A stretch of 64,000 nt of DNA, from the NCBI GenBank assembly GCA_013398015.1, contig VZRR01014174.1:111108-175107 (forward strand). Reading direction: 5' to 3'. The notes under the pieces are model-generated. The model did no database searches and was not told the DNA's origin. It saw nothing but the letters and a program-made list of their open reading frames with translations. Below are positions 22,758-32,776 of this stretch, in pieces (the first letter of the stretch is position 1; each line of letters opens with the position of its first letter). The stretch is from Oreocharis arfaki (taxonomy: Eukaryota > Chordata > Aves > Passeriformes > Paramythiidae). Made by a program: the position numbers and the translations under genes.

Positions 22758-22883
22758 AGCACCTGGAAAGGCTGTAGTGTGTCCATGCCTGGAAGCTTTG
22801 GTGAACAGGTAGAGGACATGGACTGGGTTTCCTCCTGAGGTCTCTTCCAGCCCTACTTGTAATGATTTTATGACTGTGTTTTT
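22758..22883 (+). repeat. older CR1 3'-end fragment
   Basis: Sense CR1 of an older type: ACCTGGAAAGGCTGTAGTGT, CCATGCCTGGAAGCTTT, GAACAGGTAGAGGACATGG and CTCCTGAGGTCTCTTCCAGC, then the ATTTTATGACTGTG tail. Divergence is high. The LTR may have inserted into this element. Confidence 0.7.
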
Positions 22884-22929
22884 CTGCGCTGGGGAATTGG
22901 AAAATGGTCTCTGCGGGTGGAAATGGACT

Positions 22930-23760
22930 TACCCCCATCACATAGGCCTCCTGACACTGCCAACAGAATTTTAAATGAGGAGCTAGACAGTCTATAGCTC
23001 TTTAATAGGGCTTTGCTGCCAAGGGGCCCAACATATTTCCCATAATGAGGCAAGGGTAGGAGGAGAGAAGAGGGAAATTCCTCCATTCTTTATATTTCCA
23101 TAGTATTTTGTAATTAATTTGATGCTTTTACAGAAAATTAATTGGTTTTTGATAATGAAATACAGAGAACTAACCAGACACTAGCAAATTAAAAAAAAAT
23201 TAAAAAATCACAGACTAATGGGCCCCTACGTCAGGCTGATAATGCTGTCTCCCTCAGGTGCTTAAGGGAAAAATAGCCCAAGAGGAGACACTGTGAAAGT
23301 CTTTGTCAATCGAAGGGTTAATCTGCCTTCCTTCCCCACTCCCCTGCTCCCTCACAACTAAAGCTAAGCAGATTAATTAAAACTTAAAAGGATTCTGATT
23401 TAGTTACGAGCAAGAAAGTGAAGTGCTGCAGCCTCATGCCTATAATTCACCATTGCAGAGTAACACTTGGACAGGCCGAGCTGTAATTACCTCATGATGT
23501 ACTATGTTCCCTGCAATTCCTCACAAAACCTCCCTTTTAGGTTTTTCACTGCCTTACCTCCTCTTGCCTCTCAACCCTCCCTGGCTGAAGGCATTTACAA
23601 GTGGTAAATATTAATTGGTAGGGAGATGACAGCTGTGGGTCAAGCAGGGCCTGATGGATCGGCTCCGTAAATCCAACAGGTTTCTTCTCCACTTCATCTG
23701 TCATCGCCTGGTGAAACAGAAAGCCATTCTAGAATATTTCTGCTTAATATTTCATTTTTT
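22930..23760. other. candidate conserved noncoding region
   Basis: About 800 bp free of recognisable repeats, with TAATTAATTTG near 23111, AAAATTAATTGG near 23145, AGATTAATTAAAAC near 23370, GAGCTGTAATTACCTC near 23479 and TATTAATTGG near 23609. A composite TGACAGCTG lies at 23627-23635 and low-homopolymer sequence at 23220-23280. The pattern resembles vertebrate developmental enhancers. It should be tested by alignment with other birds and reptiles. Confidence 0.3.
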
Positions 23761-24000
23761 TTTCTCAATATATTACCAGTGAAAAGCAGTAAGAGGAAAG
23801 AAAAGAGAATCACAGTCATGGGTATCTTCCCATTCCCCACAAAATACTATGAAGTAGAACAAGTTATTAGTTTTTCACACATAGAAGTTAAATTCACACA
23901 TTATTTACTATAGGAAATAACAAATAATTTTCCGTTGTTAGATCTTTAAGCCACCAAGCCTACAGATTCTAAGTACAATTCATCCTTTGTAGAGTTCCAT

Positions 24001-24128
24001 CCAGGCCAGGCTGGACAGGGCGTGGAGTAACCAGGTCTAGTGGAAGATGTCCCTGCCCATGGCAGTGGATTGGAATCTTCAAGGTCTCTTCCAACCCAAA
24101 CTATTCTGTGACTCCAGGATTCTATGAG
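24001..24128 (+). repeat. CR1 LINE 3'-end fragment
   Basis: Sense CR1: CCAGGCCAGGCTGGACAGG, CCCTGCCCATGGCAGTGG, GTCTCTTCCAACCCAAAC and the tail ATTCTGTGACTCCAGGATTC. Confidence 0.92.
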
Positions 24129-24269
24129 ATCTGGTAAAAATACTATGCAGCTATTTGGATGCCCTTGAAAATATGAGAAAGAAAATACTTATGTGTTATG
24201 AGTTACTTATGTGTTAATATGTTAATTATTTGCATAGAAGTGATTTTCCACCTATGAAGCTGTTCCACA

Positions 24270-24495
24270 TCTACACATCTTGTAAATCCTTCCAGGGATG
24301 GTGACTCCGCCACTTTCCTGGGCAGCCTGTTCCAAGGCCTTACTGCCCCTTCAGTGAAGGAATTTCTCTTAACAGCTAATCTAAACCTCTCCTGGTGCAA
24401 CTTGAGGCATTTTCCTCTTGTCCTATCACTTGTCACCTGGGAGAAGAGATTGACCCCCACAGGGTTCCAACCTCCTTTCAGGGAGTAGTGGATGA
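24270..24495 (-). repeat. CR1 LINE 3'UTR/ORF2-end fragment
   Basis: Antisense CR1: CCAGGGATGGTGACTCCGCC, GGGCAGCCTGTTCCAAGGCC, ATCTAAACCTCTCCTGGTGC, TTCCTCTTGTCCTATCAC and CAACCTCCTTTCAGG. The 3' tail portion is missing. A 100-codon minus-strand frame here is the repeat itself. Confidence 0.9.
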
Positions 24496-24636
24496 AGACA
24501 TCCATGAAATTAACTGGACAGATCTGTCACTACAATGGGATGGAGATGCTGCATTTCCATTTTGAGGAGGTAGAACTTTGACAGGGAGACAATGTTGAAG
24601 ATAACCATCTGGATGTCTTGAAGTACCTTAATTTCA

Positions 24637-24775
24637 CATAAAATCACAGAATATCCTGAGCTGGAAGGGATCCACAAGGATCATAGAGCACAACTCCTGA
24701 CCCTGCACAGGACACCCCATGAACCCCACTATTTGCCTGAGAGCGTTGTCCAAAAGCTTCTTGAACTCTGTCAGA
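24637..24775 (-). repeat. CR1 LINE 3'-end fragment (CTGCACAGGACA subtype)
   Basis: Antisense CR1: ATAAAATCACAGAATATCC, GAGCTGGAAGGGATCCACAA, CCTGCACAGGACACCCC and TGCCTGAGAGCGTTGTCC. Same subtype as 12705-12812. It is the third CR1 piece within 800 bp. Confidence 0.92.
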
Positions 24776-26177
24776 TGCGTTTTACTTTATTGGCAAAAAC
24801 ATTCACTGAGGATGTATCAGCACTGTATGAAAACCACAAAAAGAAGGAAGGGTAAATAAATAAAAAATATAAATGAATCAGGCCAGCTGGGCTCATACTT
24901 TTCTGAGTATCAAGGAAAATTAGGCATTTGCCTGTAAATCTCTCAAAGCACTCAGTTCAGGTTACAGTGCCATTTGATATGCAGAGACTCACAAGCAATG
25001 ATCCAGAGGTGGTAACATCCCCCAGAAATCCCGAGTTAGATCTAGCTGGCCCCTGCAGATGTTCGGGATACCTTTGGCTTCTCAAATTACACTTGGTGTA
25101 TCCATGAGACACCTGAACTGAGCCTCCAGCACTTGTCAGTGACCAAAAGACCTTTGTAAATCAACTCAGGCTGCATAACTCAAGTATGAAGGGATGGGCT
25201 GGAGCAGCAAATTCCCTTACTGACATTTTAAGGTGGATTCAGAGGTTCTGACTCATGTCATGAGTTTGATTTTCAATGATAAATTTAAAAGAAAAACCTT
25301 TTCAACAAAAAAATTTTTTAGGATGAATCAGGAGACAATGGAACTAGAAAATGCACACAGATTTTTCAAATTTCATGTCTGAGATCATGATTGCCTGTAT
25401 GAGAACAGAGGTGTAGAAAGTCTTGGTATGCTTTATATTGCAGGTCTTTAGATTTGTTTAACCAGCCTTAATGCTTATTTACTATACACCATTTCCCATG
25501 TGCTGGTGGTGGGTCCTTTCCAATTCCTTTTTTACCAGCTACCAACTGAAAATTCACTGTTTATGAGACCAGTTATTTATTTTCCCTTTCTAATAATTTG
25601 TAAAGTAGATTTGGTTTTGGGTTCAATCTTTTTATCTTCAAACTTTTCTTTCTAGAGAAATCTTGTGATTTCTAAATTTCTTTATAGAGTTTACAGCACC
25701 AGTATACTAGAGTTTCTATTTAGATCTCTAAACAATAGCAAAAAGGAAAAGCAAAAAATCTAGTACATATGTTCAGCTTTTATAGTATAATTTCTGCCAA
25801 TTGCAGGGGAACCATTCCCACATTTAAAGTTGACTCTGCATAATATTTAGGAAAATGCATCTGGTTTGGTACTCTTATAAAAATTTGGAGCACTTTTTGC
25901 AGCAGTTTACAGGCCTGTGAACTTTGTCAGGGAATGGCCCTGCTGTCAAGACAGTGTCTTTTGCCAATATCATAAATGTTACTTAGGTTTGATTGATTTA
26001 TATCTTATTGAGAGATTTATTTCCTGGCAGAGTTCAAGAAGTCAGTAATGGCATCAGGGTGCAACTGCTTATAACTGGGTAGTTTTTGTTTAGTTCAAAC
26101 CTAAACAAAGGTAATTTAATTTATTTTTTTAAACAATGGATCTTTTTTAGGTCCATGACATCTCAAAATCAGCACCC
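24776..26177. other. noncoding, no gene recognised
   Basis: AT-rich single-copy-like sequence with no repeat or exon recognised. Confidence 0.68.
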
Positions 26178-26284
26178 TGTTTTGTTTTGTTGTTGGTTTT
26201 TTTGTTGTTTTTTGTTGTTGCTGTTGTTTGGTTGGTTGGTTGGTTTGGGGGGTTTTGGGTTTTTTCGGTTTTTTTTGTTTAAGA
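26178..26284 (+). repeat. G/T-rich low-complexity tract with GGTT repeats
   Basis: Plus strand is almost purely G and T for about 105 bases: TTTTGTTTTG-type words, then four GGTT units near 26229-26245, a G6 run, a G3 run and T runs. The core has enough spaced G tracts for a two-tetrad G-quadruplex. Confidence 0.9.
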
Positions 26285-26361
26285 AGGATTTATGAGAAGT
26301 GCTTAGTGATAGTTCACATCACAGTGGATATACAACATTCATTTTGGTTTTGGGGGTTATG

Positions 26362-26940
26362 TCAGGAGGAGCACTGCCAGCAGGTCAAGGAAGGGGATCC
26401 TGCCCTTGTGCTCAGTCCTGTGATGGACATCTGGAGTGCTGTGTCCACGTCTGGGCTTCTCAGGACAAGAGAGACGTGGAGCTCCTGGAGTGGGTCCAGC
26501 ACAGGGTGACAAAGATGATGAAGGGACTGGAGCATGTCCCTGACGGGGAAAGGCTGAGGGAGCTGGGGCTGTTCAGCCTCGAGAGGAGCCCCAGCTGAGA
26601 GGGGCCCTCAGCCCTGTGTGTCCCTGTGTGCAGGGAGAGCTCAGAGCAGGGCCCAGGCTCTGCTCCGGGGCCCCAGCAAAGGCACCAGAGGAACGGGCAG
26701 GAACTGATCCCAGCACGTTCCTCCTGGACTTGAGGCAGAACTTTCCTGTGCAGCAACCGAGCCCTGAACAGATTGTCCAGAGAGGGTGTGGAGCCTCCCT
26801 CTCTGGGGATATTCCAGACCTGCCTGGACACAATCCTGTGCCCTGTGCTCTGGGATGACCCTGCTTGAGCAGGGAGGTGGGACCAGATGAGCCACTGTTG
26901 TCCGTTCCAACCTTACCCAATCTGGGATTCTGTGATATGA
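26362..26940 (+). repeat. CR1 LINE 3' fragment, GC-rich 3'UTR subfamily
   Basis: Sense CR1, ~580 bp, from the ORF2 C-terminal region (AGCACTGCCAGCAGGTCAAG; CTGGAGTGGGTCCAGCACAG) through the GC-rich 3'UTR (AGCCCCAGCTGAGAGGGGCC) to the tail TGGGATTCTGTGATATGA. It has long identical blocks with the antisense copy at 4814-5280. The 158-codon minus-strand frame at 26573-27049 is antisense to this repeat. Confidence 0.95.
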
Positions 26941-27424
26941 CAGAGGTGAAAGACTTTCCAACAGAACCAGCACTGGTGGCTGCACTTTCTAGTTCAGACA
27001 GGAAAGATCTTCCCAGAGTATCGTGAGCACGTGATGTGTTCCTCATCATATGGCCCCGAATAGTGCTGCAAAAAGGATGAACCCACGGGGGTCTGTGCTA
27101 GAACTGCAGCACCACATGAAACCATAGGATATGTTTGTAATTAAAAAATTATTTCTTCTTACTCTAGGGCTAACATTTTTAGACTAATTATCAACTGGTT
27201 TTAAAAGAAGATGTATTCAGTAAGACCACAGACTATAGAGACAGGTTTTTGGTCTCCAGCAATGGCCAGTTCTGACTGCTTGTTAGGAAGGAGCTTAAAA
27301 AGGAAAATATGCATTGATGTTCCCACATTTGAGCTTTTCAGCCTTCTGCAGTCTGTGGCTATGCAATTTCCTGACCTGGGGGTTATTCCTTTGTCTCTTG
27401 TAGTCTATGAAGGGTTTTTCTTCC
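26941..27424. other. noncoding, nothing recognised
   Basis: Short spacer between a younger and a very old CR1; no repeat or exon seen. Confidence 0.65.
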
Positions 27425-27810
27425 ATGTTTGTATCTAATTGCTTTTTGAACCCTTGAAAATTTATGACATTCGCAACATCCCAACATCCCGTGGCAATGA
27501 GTTTCATAGTTTAATTTTGTGGTGTGTGAAAAAGTACTTTCCTTTAATTATTTTGAGCCCACCTTCAGATAACTTTATTTGATACCTACTAGATTTTGTA
27601 TTACAAGGAATAGCAAATAATTGTTCTTTCTTTGCTTCCTTCATGATTGTCATGATTTCATAGACTTCTGTCCCATCCTGAAACAATTAGTCTTCCAGGC
27701 TGTAGAGATTTATTTCCCTTTATCTCCCTTTACATGGAACTTATTTCATACCTTTAAGCATCTTTGTTGTCCTTTCCTTATTTTACCGATTTTTCTGTAT
27801 TTATACAAGT
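27425..27810 (-). repeat. ancient CR1 LINE fragment (sauropsid type)
   Basis: Antisense to an old CR1 lineage common in turtle and crocodilian genomes. Matching signatures are CCGTGGCAATGAGTTTCATAG, TGTGTGAAAAAGTACTTTCC, ATTTGATACCTACTAGATTT, TCATGATTTCATAGAC and a terminal TTTGTTGTCCTTTCC block. Divergence is high and even, as expected for an insertion predating modern birds. It lacks the avian-type octamer tail. The assignment rests on remembered consensus patterns, not on a search. Confidence 0.72.
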
Positions 27811-28299
27811 TGTACCTTATACAGTTATTTACACCTGTTAAAAGTGATAACATCATTTTTTCATGCTAATACAGGAGAATTTTACACCCATTTTTGACTA
27901 CAAATATGTGAGGCAGTGGCAAATTTGGTTCTCTACAATCAATAAATATTAAGCAGTTTCAAGTTACAGAAGAAATCTATTCTGACTCGTGATGAATTCT
28001 AAGTTCCATATTTTTTTAAAAAGAGAAATATTTATATAATATTTGTTTTGATTATTCCATCTGATGTTCCTCAATCTGGTGGAGAGAAAACAATATGTTC
28101 TGCTAATGACTATGTTTTTAATGTCTGATGAATTTTCTTCTGTGAGAGAAGGACACAGCTCTTTCAAACTCAGCAGCTGAATAGATCTATATGCCCTCAG
28201 GCAGAATGTTGCCAGGATAATGACACAGCTAATGTAATTAATTAACCCTTTTGAAGTCTTAATGTTTCAAAATTTCAGGTAATGGTATTTAGGTAGCCA

Positions 28300-28342
28300 T
28301 TTTATTTTATTTTATTTTATTTTATTTTATTTTATTTTATTT
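28300..28342. repeat. microsatellite (TTTTA)n
   Basis: Eight perfect TTTTA units followed by a partial unit. It is not flanked by a recognisable LINE tail, unlike the array at 17532. Confidence 0.96.
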
Positions 28343-28964
28343 GGACTTACGTAAGATTGGAATTTGATAACTAAGCAAAAAAGCCCTCCCCCAAAAGGAA
28401 GAGGAAAGAAAGAAAAATAAAGCCTGGCCACTCTGAATGAAAGAAAAAACAGGATACATTAAGAAAGCAGACAATTTTTGAGCTATGTAATTTTTAAAAT
28501 TGTATTTGCCACATCATATGCTAGCCATAAAAAAAATCTCCAACACAAATATTTTGTGCTGTAAAAATAATAATAATAAAAAACCATTGCTTTGGATGTG
28601 AAGCTTGAAACACGGGTTCAAAACCTCGACGTGCTATGGATTGCAAATCACAATGTGACCTTGCCTGCAACACTTAATTGCTGTGTGCTTCATTCCGTGA
28701 TCTTTAAAAAAAGGAAACAATATCATTTCCTAATCCCTGATTTTTATCTGGCTCATTTATTCACCCTGCAAATAGGGCAGGATCTGGCCTTTTCTTTTAA
28801 TGGTAGGGAACCGCCCTTCGTGCAGGGAAGTTCTGAACTTGACACAAACCTTCTGTTACTGAGCCCTGTGGATGACACTCCGTGTTGATAAATATGTTTG
28901 AGCAACTAAGTAATTTGAAGTTGCATTTTAATTCTGTTCAAGTAAGATGAGTGAAATCCTGGTT

Positions 28965-29042
28965 TGATTTACATCAGTGAAAATCTGGAACAATTCTGTT
29001 GAGCTCTCAGGGGTCTTTCTCATTTACACTGAGGTGACAAAA
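28965..29042. repeat. possible relic of an ancient palindromic repeat
   Basis: Left arm GATTTACATCAGTGAAAATC and right arm TCATTTACACTGAGGTGAC flank a middle with ATTCTGTTGAGCTCTCAGGG. This resembles the sauropsid palindrome with ATTTACACTGGTGTAAATC arms, much diverged. Weak support. Confidence 0.3.
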
Positions 29043-29730
29043 CTTGCATTAATTGCTTTTATTTTTGTCTTGGAACTGAAATTAAAGCATGTCTGTTACT
29101 TTTAGATTATATTTGGTGTCTTTTTTAATTAATGGAAAAGCAGTTTTATGTTGTTGCTGAAGATGTTCTTCTCCATCAAAAAATCCAATGATTTCAGAGT
29201 CACCGTATAAATGAAAACTCTTTTTGAGAGCTGCATCTCTTTTTCTGTGCATTTTTCTGTTCTTTTAACAATTATTTCAGTCTGGACGCTACATATGTTT
29301 AAGCTTGTGATTATTATCCAGGTCCTGAACATTAAGAAATCCCTGTGAAGTCTCCTGCTATGCTCAAAGCTTTCCCATTTCTGTAATAATGCCTTTTGTA
29401 AATGCAACAGCAGAACTGACAGCATAACTGGGAAAGATAAATGCTTTAGCTCGCCTTTAATTTTACAGTTTTGAAATGATGTCTACTTCACCAGAGTAAG
29501 ATTATATTTTTAAAAGCTTAATTAAAATATCAAAAACATCAAATTTATCATGATAATGTTAAGGCGTAGGATTTGAACTTTTTTTTCTGTATAAAACTAA
29601 GAGAAGTTCAAACAAGACACCTCATAATAATGATCAGTTAAACTATAGGTTTTTAATTATTCAGAGTTGACATTTTCACTTCAGTTTATTTCGCTAAAAA
29701 AAAAAAAAAGGGATGTTGGAAAAATGCGTA

Positions 29731-29906
29731 GTCATAGAATCCTAGAATCCTAGACAGGTTTGGGTTGGAAGGGACCTTAAGCCTCATCCCATTCAGCTTT
29801 CCTCCCCAGCCATGGGCAGAGACACCTTCACTATCCCAGGTTGCTCCAAGCCCCATCCAACCTGGCCTTGGACACTTCCAGGGATCGGGCACAGCTCCTC
29901 TGTGGT
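29731..29906 (-). repeat. CR1 LINE 3'-end fragment
   Basis: Antisense CR1: GTCATAGAATCCTAGAATCC (tail of two octamer units), GGGTTGGAAGGGACCTTAAG, CCAGCCATGGGCAGAGACACC and CCAACCTGGCCTTGGACAC. Truncated after CAGGGATCGGGCACAGC. Confidence 0.94.
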
Positions 29907-31481
29907 ATTTTCTAGAGTTATTTGTATTCCCAAGGCTCCAGGTGAGCTCTGGAACCTTTCAAGACAGAGATGGTTCAAGCACACGGTCAGACACAACTAA
30001 GGAATGATGTTGTCCAGAGCCAGCACTGCAGCACACTTAGGTAATGACAAAATGAAGGGGAATTCCTGTGGCACTGGCAAGAAGGACCCTCCTTGCTCCT
30101 CAGCATCCCCACCTTGACTCCAGATCTTTCTTGAGGCTGGACAATGAATTGGACTCCAGCCTGTTTTACCTGTTCACCCCTAGTCGTGCAAGCTTTAAGT
30201 GTTTGGGCCAGTGGAAGGCTGTTGTTGTGAGGGAATCATTCTGCATTTTGCACAGATGTTTTCTTTCCCATTTTTCATCCCGAGTGATATTTGTGCCTGT
30301 TGCTCTCTCCTCTCCAGGAACATTTGATCCACCGTGGAGGGATATTTATGGTGATATGACAAGATTTCATGCATTTTTTTTTAATTGGACATATTTATTC
30401 TCCATCACAGTAAAAGGTTACATCCTAACCCAACACATCCCTTAGAGAGAACTAACCAGATCTCTGCACACATCAAGCCCTGCCTTTGTCAGCCCTTGCA
30501 AAGAGTAACCCAGAGCAGTGGGGAAGTGCCATGCTCTACAGGGCTGCCCCTGGTTCCAGGAATCATATCCTGGATGAGCATTAGAGCAGCTGATTTTTAA
30601 GCTGTATTAAGGGAAAGGCTGACAAAACAGCCAGGTACACGAGTTTTACACCAGCTGAGAGGTTCTCTGTGCCAAGGCAGCACAAAGATCCAGTCCTTTG
30701 GCTGATGCTTGGAGCATCTTGGAAAGAATCCTATTTTTATGGCTCTTTTTTTAATTTTTTTTTTTTTTTTGTGGGCATGAGCATTCTAGTGAGTGTGTGT
30801 TCAACAGTATGCACATGCTTTAGTAGCCCAGAATGCTGGCACTAATCTCTTTTTGATCCTGGTAGCAATATCAGAGTATTAACAGAGGCTTTTTAATTAT
30901 GGGCTTTTAAACTGCCATACTTTAAAAAAATTTTAAAAATGAGATATGCAATATAATCTTGCCCAAATGTTATTTCAATGCCAATAAAAACCAATGAATA
31001 GACTGACGACCTTAGTAAATAAAACCCTGTTATTTCACTTCAGGGATTGCAATTGTTGGCTAGGCTCAGGATTTTCACTGAAAATGAGATTGGTGGGTTT
31101 ATTTTAGCCTGAGTAGATAATTCACATTGAAAAATAGCTTGATAATTATTCTCATTAGTCAACTAGGATAGAGCAAGATGTAATGGATTTAAGCTGTGGC
31201 AGGGAAATTTAGGTTAAATTTTAGTAGTTAAAAAAAAAAAAAGGAAAGAAAAGAAGAAATGGCAAAGAATAGGAAAAAAAATGCAGCAATTGAAGGAACA
31301 AAATAAGTAGCAATGAGAAGACATATTGTGAAATGCTGAAGGATGAGAAAAGACAAACCTTGCCAGGGAAGTGTCTTGACTGGATAAAGCTTTCCTTAGG
31401 TCTGCTGAAGACAATAGAGCATTTTTCCTTTATTTACGTATTTTTTATTTGCACATTATTTGGACACATGAATGTCTGAAA
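29907..31481. other. noncoding, no gene recognised
   Basis: Includes a 125-codon plus-strand frame (30068-30445). A pyrimidine tract ending TCTCCAG near 30316 gives a splice-acceptor-like look, but no donor follows and no domain is recognisable. T runs lie near 30750. Confidence 0.58.
30636..30672. repeat. possible single arm of the ancient palindromic repeat
   Basis: GAGTTTTACACCAGCTGAGAG resembles one arm (TTTACACCAGCTGAG) of the sauropsid palindrome noted near 19130. Only one arm is visible. Confidence 0.3.
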
Positions 31482-31908
31482 AAGGGCAATGAAAGTGCTG
31501 AAAGGACTGGAGCACAAGTCTGATGAGGAAGAAGCTGATGGAGCTGGGAAAGGGGCTCAGCCTGGAGAAAAGGAGGCTCAGGGGGGACCTCGTGGCTCTG
31601 CACAGCTCCCTGACAGGAGGGGGCAGCCAGGATGATCGGATTCTGCTCCCACAGAACAGGGACAGAACAAGGGGAAACAGCCTCAAGTTTCACAAGGAGG
31701 GACTTAGATTGAATATTAAAGGTTTGTCAGGTGTTGGAGCAGGCTGCCCAGGGAAGTGGTGGAATCACCATCCCTGGAAGTGTTCAAAAGCCGTTTGGAT
31801 GTGGCACTTGGGGACATGGTTTAGTGGTGGCCTTGGCAGTGCTGGGTTGAGGCTTGGACTCAATGACCTTAGAGGTCTTTTTCAACCTGAATAGTTCCAT
31901 CCTATGGA
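31482..31908 (+). repeat. CR1 LINE 3' fragment
   Basis: Sense CR1, ~430 bp: ORF2 end (AAGGACTGGAGCACAAGTC; CTCAGCCTGGAGAAAAGGAG), then the 3'UTR (GGGACAGAACAAGGGGAAAC; GGCTGCCCAGGGAAGTGGTGG; GATGTGGCACTTGGGGACAT) and the tail ATAGTTCCATCCTATGG. One of the longer CR1 copies in the window. The 123-codon plus frame here is the element's own decayed end. Confidence 0.95.
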
Positions 31909-32565
31909 TCCAGCCTATGGATTTTCTCATTATTTCTACACAGCTAAAGGAACAAGTCCCGTTTTGGTATTTAGTCACCAAATTGGCGATTGAAGGGAGA
32001 AAAATATTCAAGATTGGGGTAAACTTGTGGATGTGTGTCTCCATCCCTTTTGCAGGAGCTCTTGGCATATCTTTATTATTTTAGTGTTTACCATTCAGCC
32101 TTATGGATTTTATCATGGATTTTGTGGTTTCTTTTTTATGTGAGAAGTGGAAGCCTCATTTAGAGCCGACCAACAGTGTGTTAGTATTGGACACAAAATT
32201 TGCCTCCTGAAGCAGGAGCATTCTGATTCAGCTGTTCTGCTCCACACAGGGACCTCCATGTAGTGTTAGAAGATGTTTTCTGCCTGGAATCAGCCATGGT
32301 AGCTTTTGAACAGTGGTTCTTCGAGACTCTGTCTGGAATTCAGATGCCTTTTGTCCCAAAGATTTTAGAGCTTTGGGAAGATGCATGAAAAGATGATTAG
32401 GTGCCATACAAAGAAGCAGTAGTGGCAGCTGTAGAACACTGTAGAGTATTCAGTGTATTCCAGGCGCCAAGAACTCATGGATTTGAGAAGCATCACCTAA
32501 TCCCCACTCACCATAAAGTGAAGAACACAGAAAATGGGTTTGGAAACAGGTCCATCATATAAGGT

Positions 32566-32725
32566 TTTCCAGAGAGGTGCTGGATACCCCATCTCTTGGA
32601 ACAGTCAATGTCAGGTTGGATGAAGTTCTGAGCAACCAGTTCGAGTTGAAGATGTCTCTACTCATTGAAGAGGTCTTGGACTAAATGACCTTTAAAAGTC
32701 CTTTCCAACTCAAACGATTGTAAGA
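32566..32725 (+). repeat. CR1 LINE 3'-end fragment, diverged
   Basis: Sense CR1 with CCAGAGAGGTGCTGGATACC, GTCAGGTTGGATGAAG, GAGGTCTTGGACTAAATGACC and AGTCCTTTCCAACTCAAACG. The tail is decayed (ATTGTAAGAT). Confidence 0.85.
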
Positions 32726-32742
32726 TAAAATTTTAAAATCCC

Positions 32743-32776
32743 AAATAGTAATAATAATAGTAATAATAATAATAGT
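32743..32776. repeat. trinucleotide repeat (TAA)n, interrupted
   Basis: AATAGTAATAATAATAG followed by more TAA units. It lies ~20 bp after a CR1 3' end, so it may derive from the CR1 tail or simply from AT-rich DNA. Confidence 0.85.

Larger units (their letters stand above)
27811..29730. other. noncoding, mostly single-copy; no gene seen
   Basis: AT-rich sequence with a (TTTTA)n array and a possible palindromic relic (separate entries). No exon-like frame: the longest are 98 codons (28592-28888 plus, 29129-29425 minus), with no recognisable domain. Confidence 0.62.

Noticed and set aside
22478..22777. 99-codon plus frame within the second LTR
   Set aside because: Spans TATA box, R and U5 of the LTR; it is regulatory DNA, not a coding region.
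26573..27049. 158-codon minus-strand open frame
   Set aside because: Antisense to the GC-rich CR1 at 26362-26940; similar frames occur in the related copy at 4814-5280.
30315..30362. Pyrimidine tract plus CAG followed by an open frame, resembling an exon start
   Set aside because: No GT donor at a sensible distance, no recognisable protein, and the upstream frame is open without interruption.
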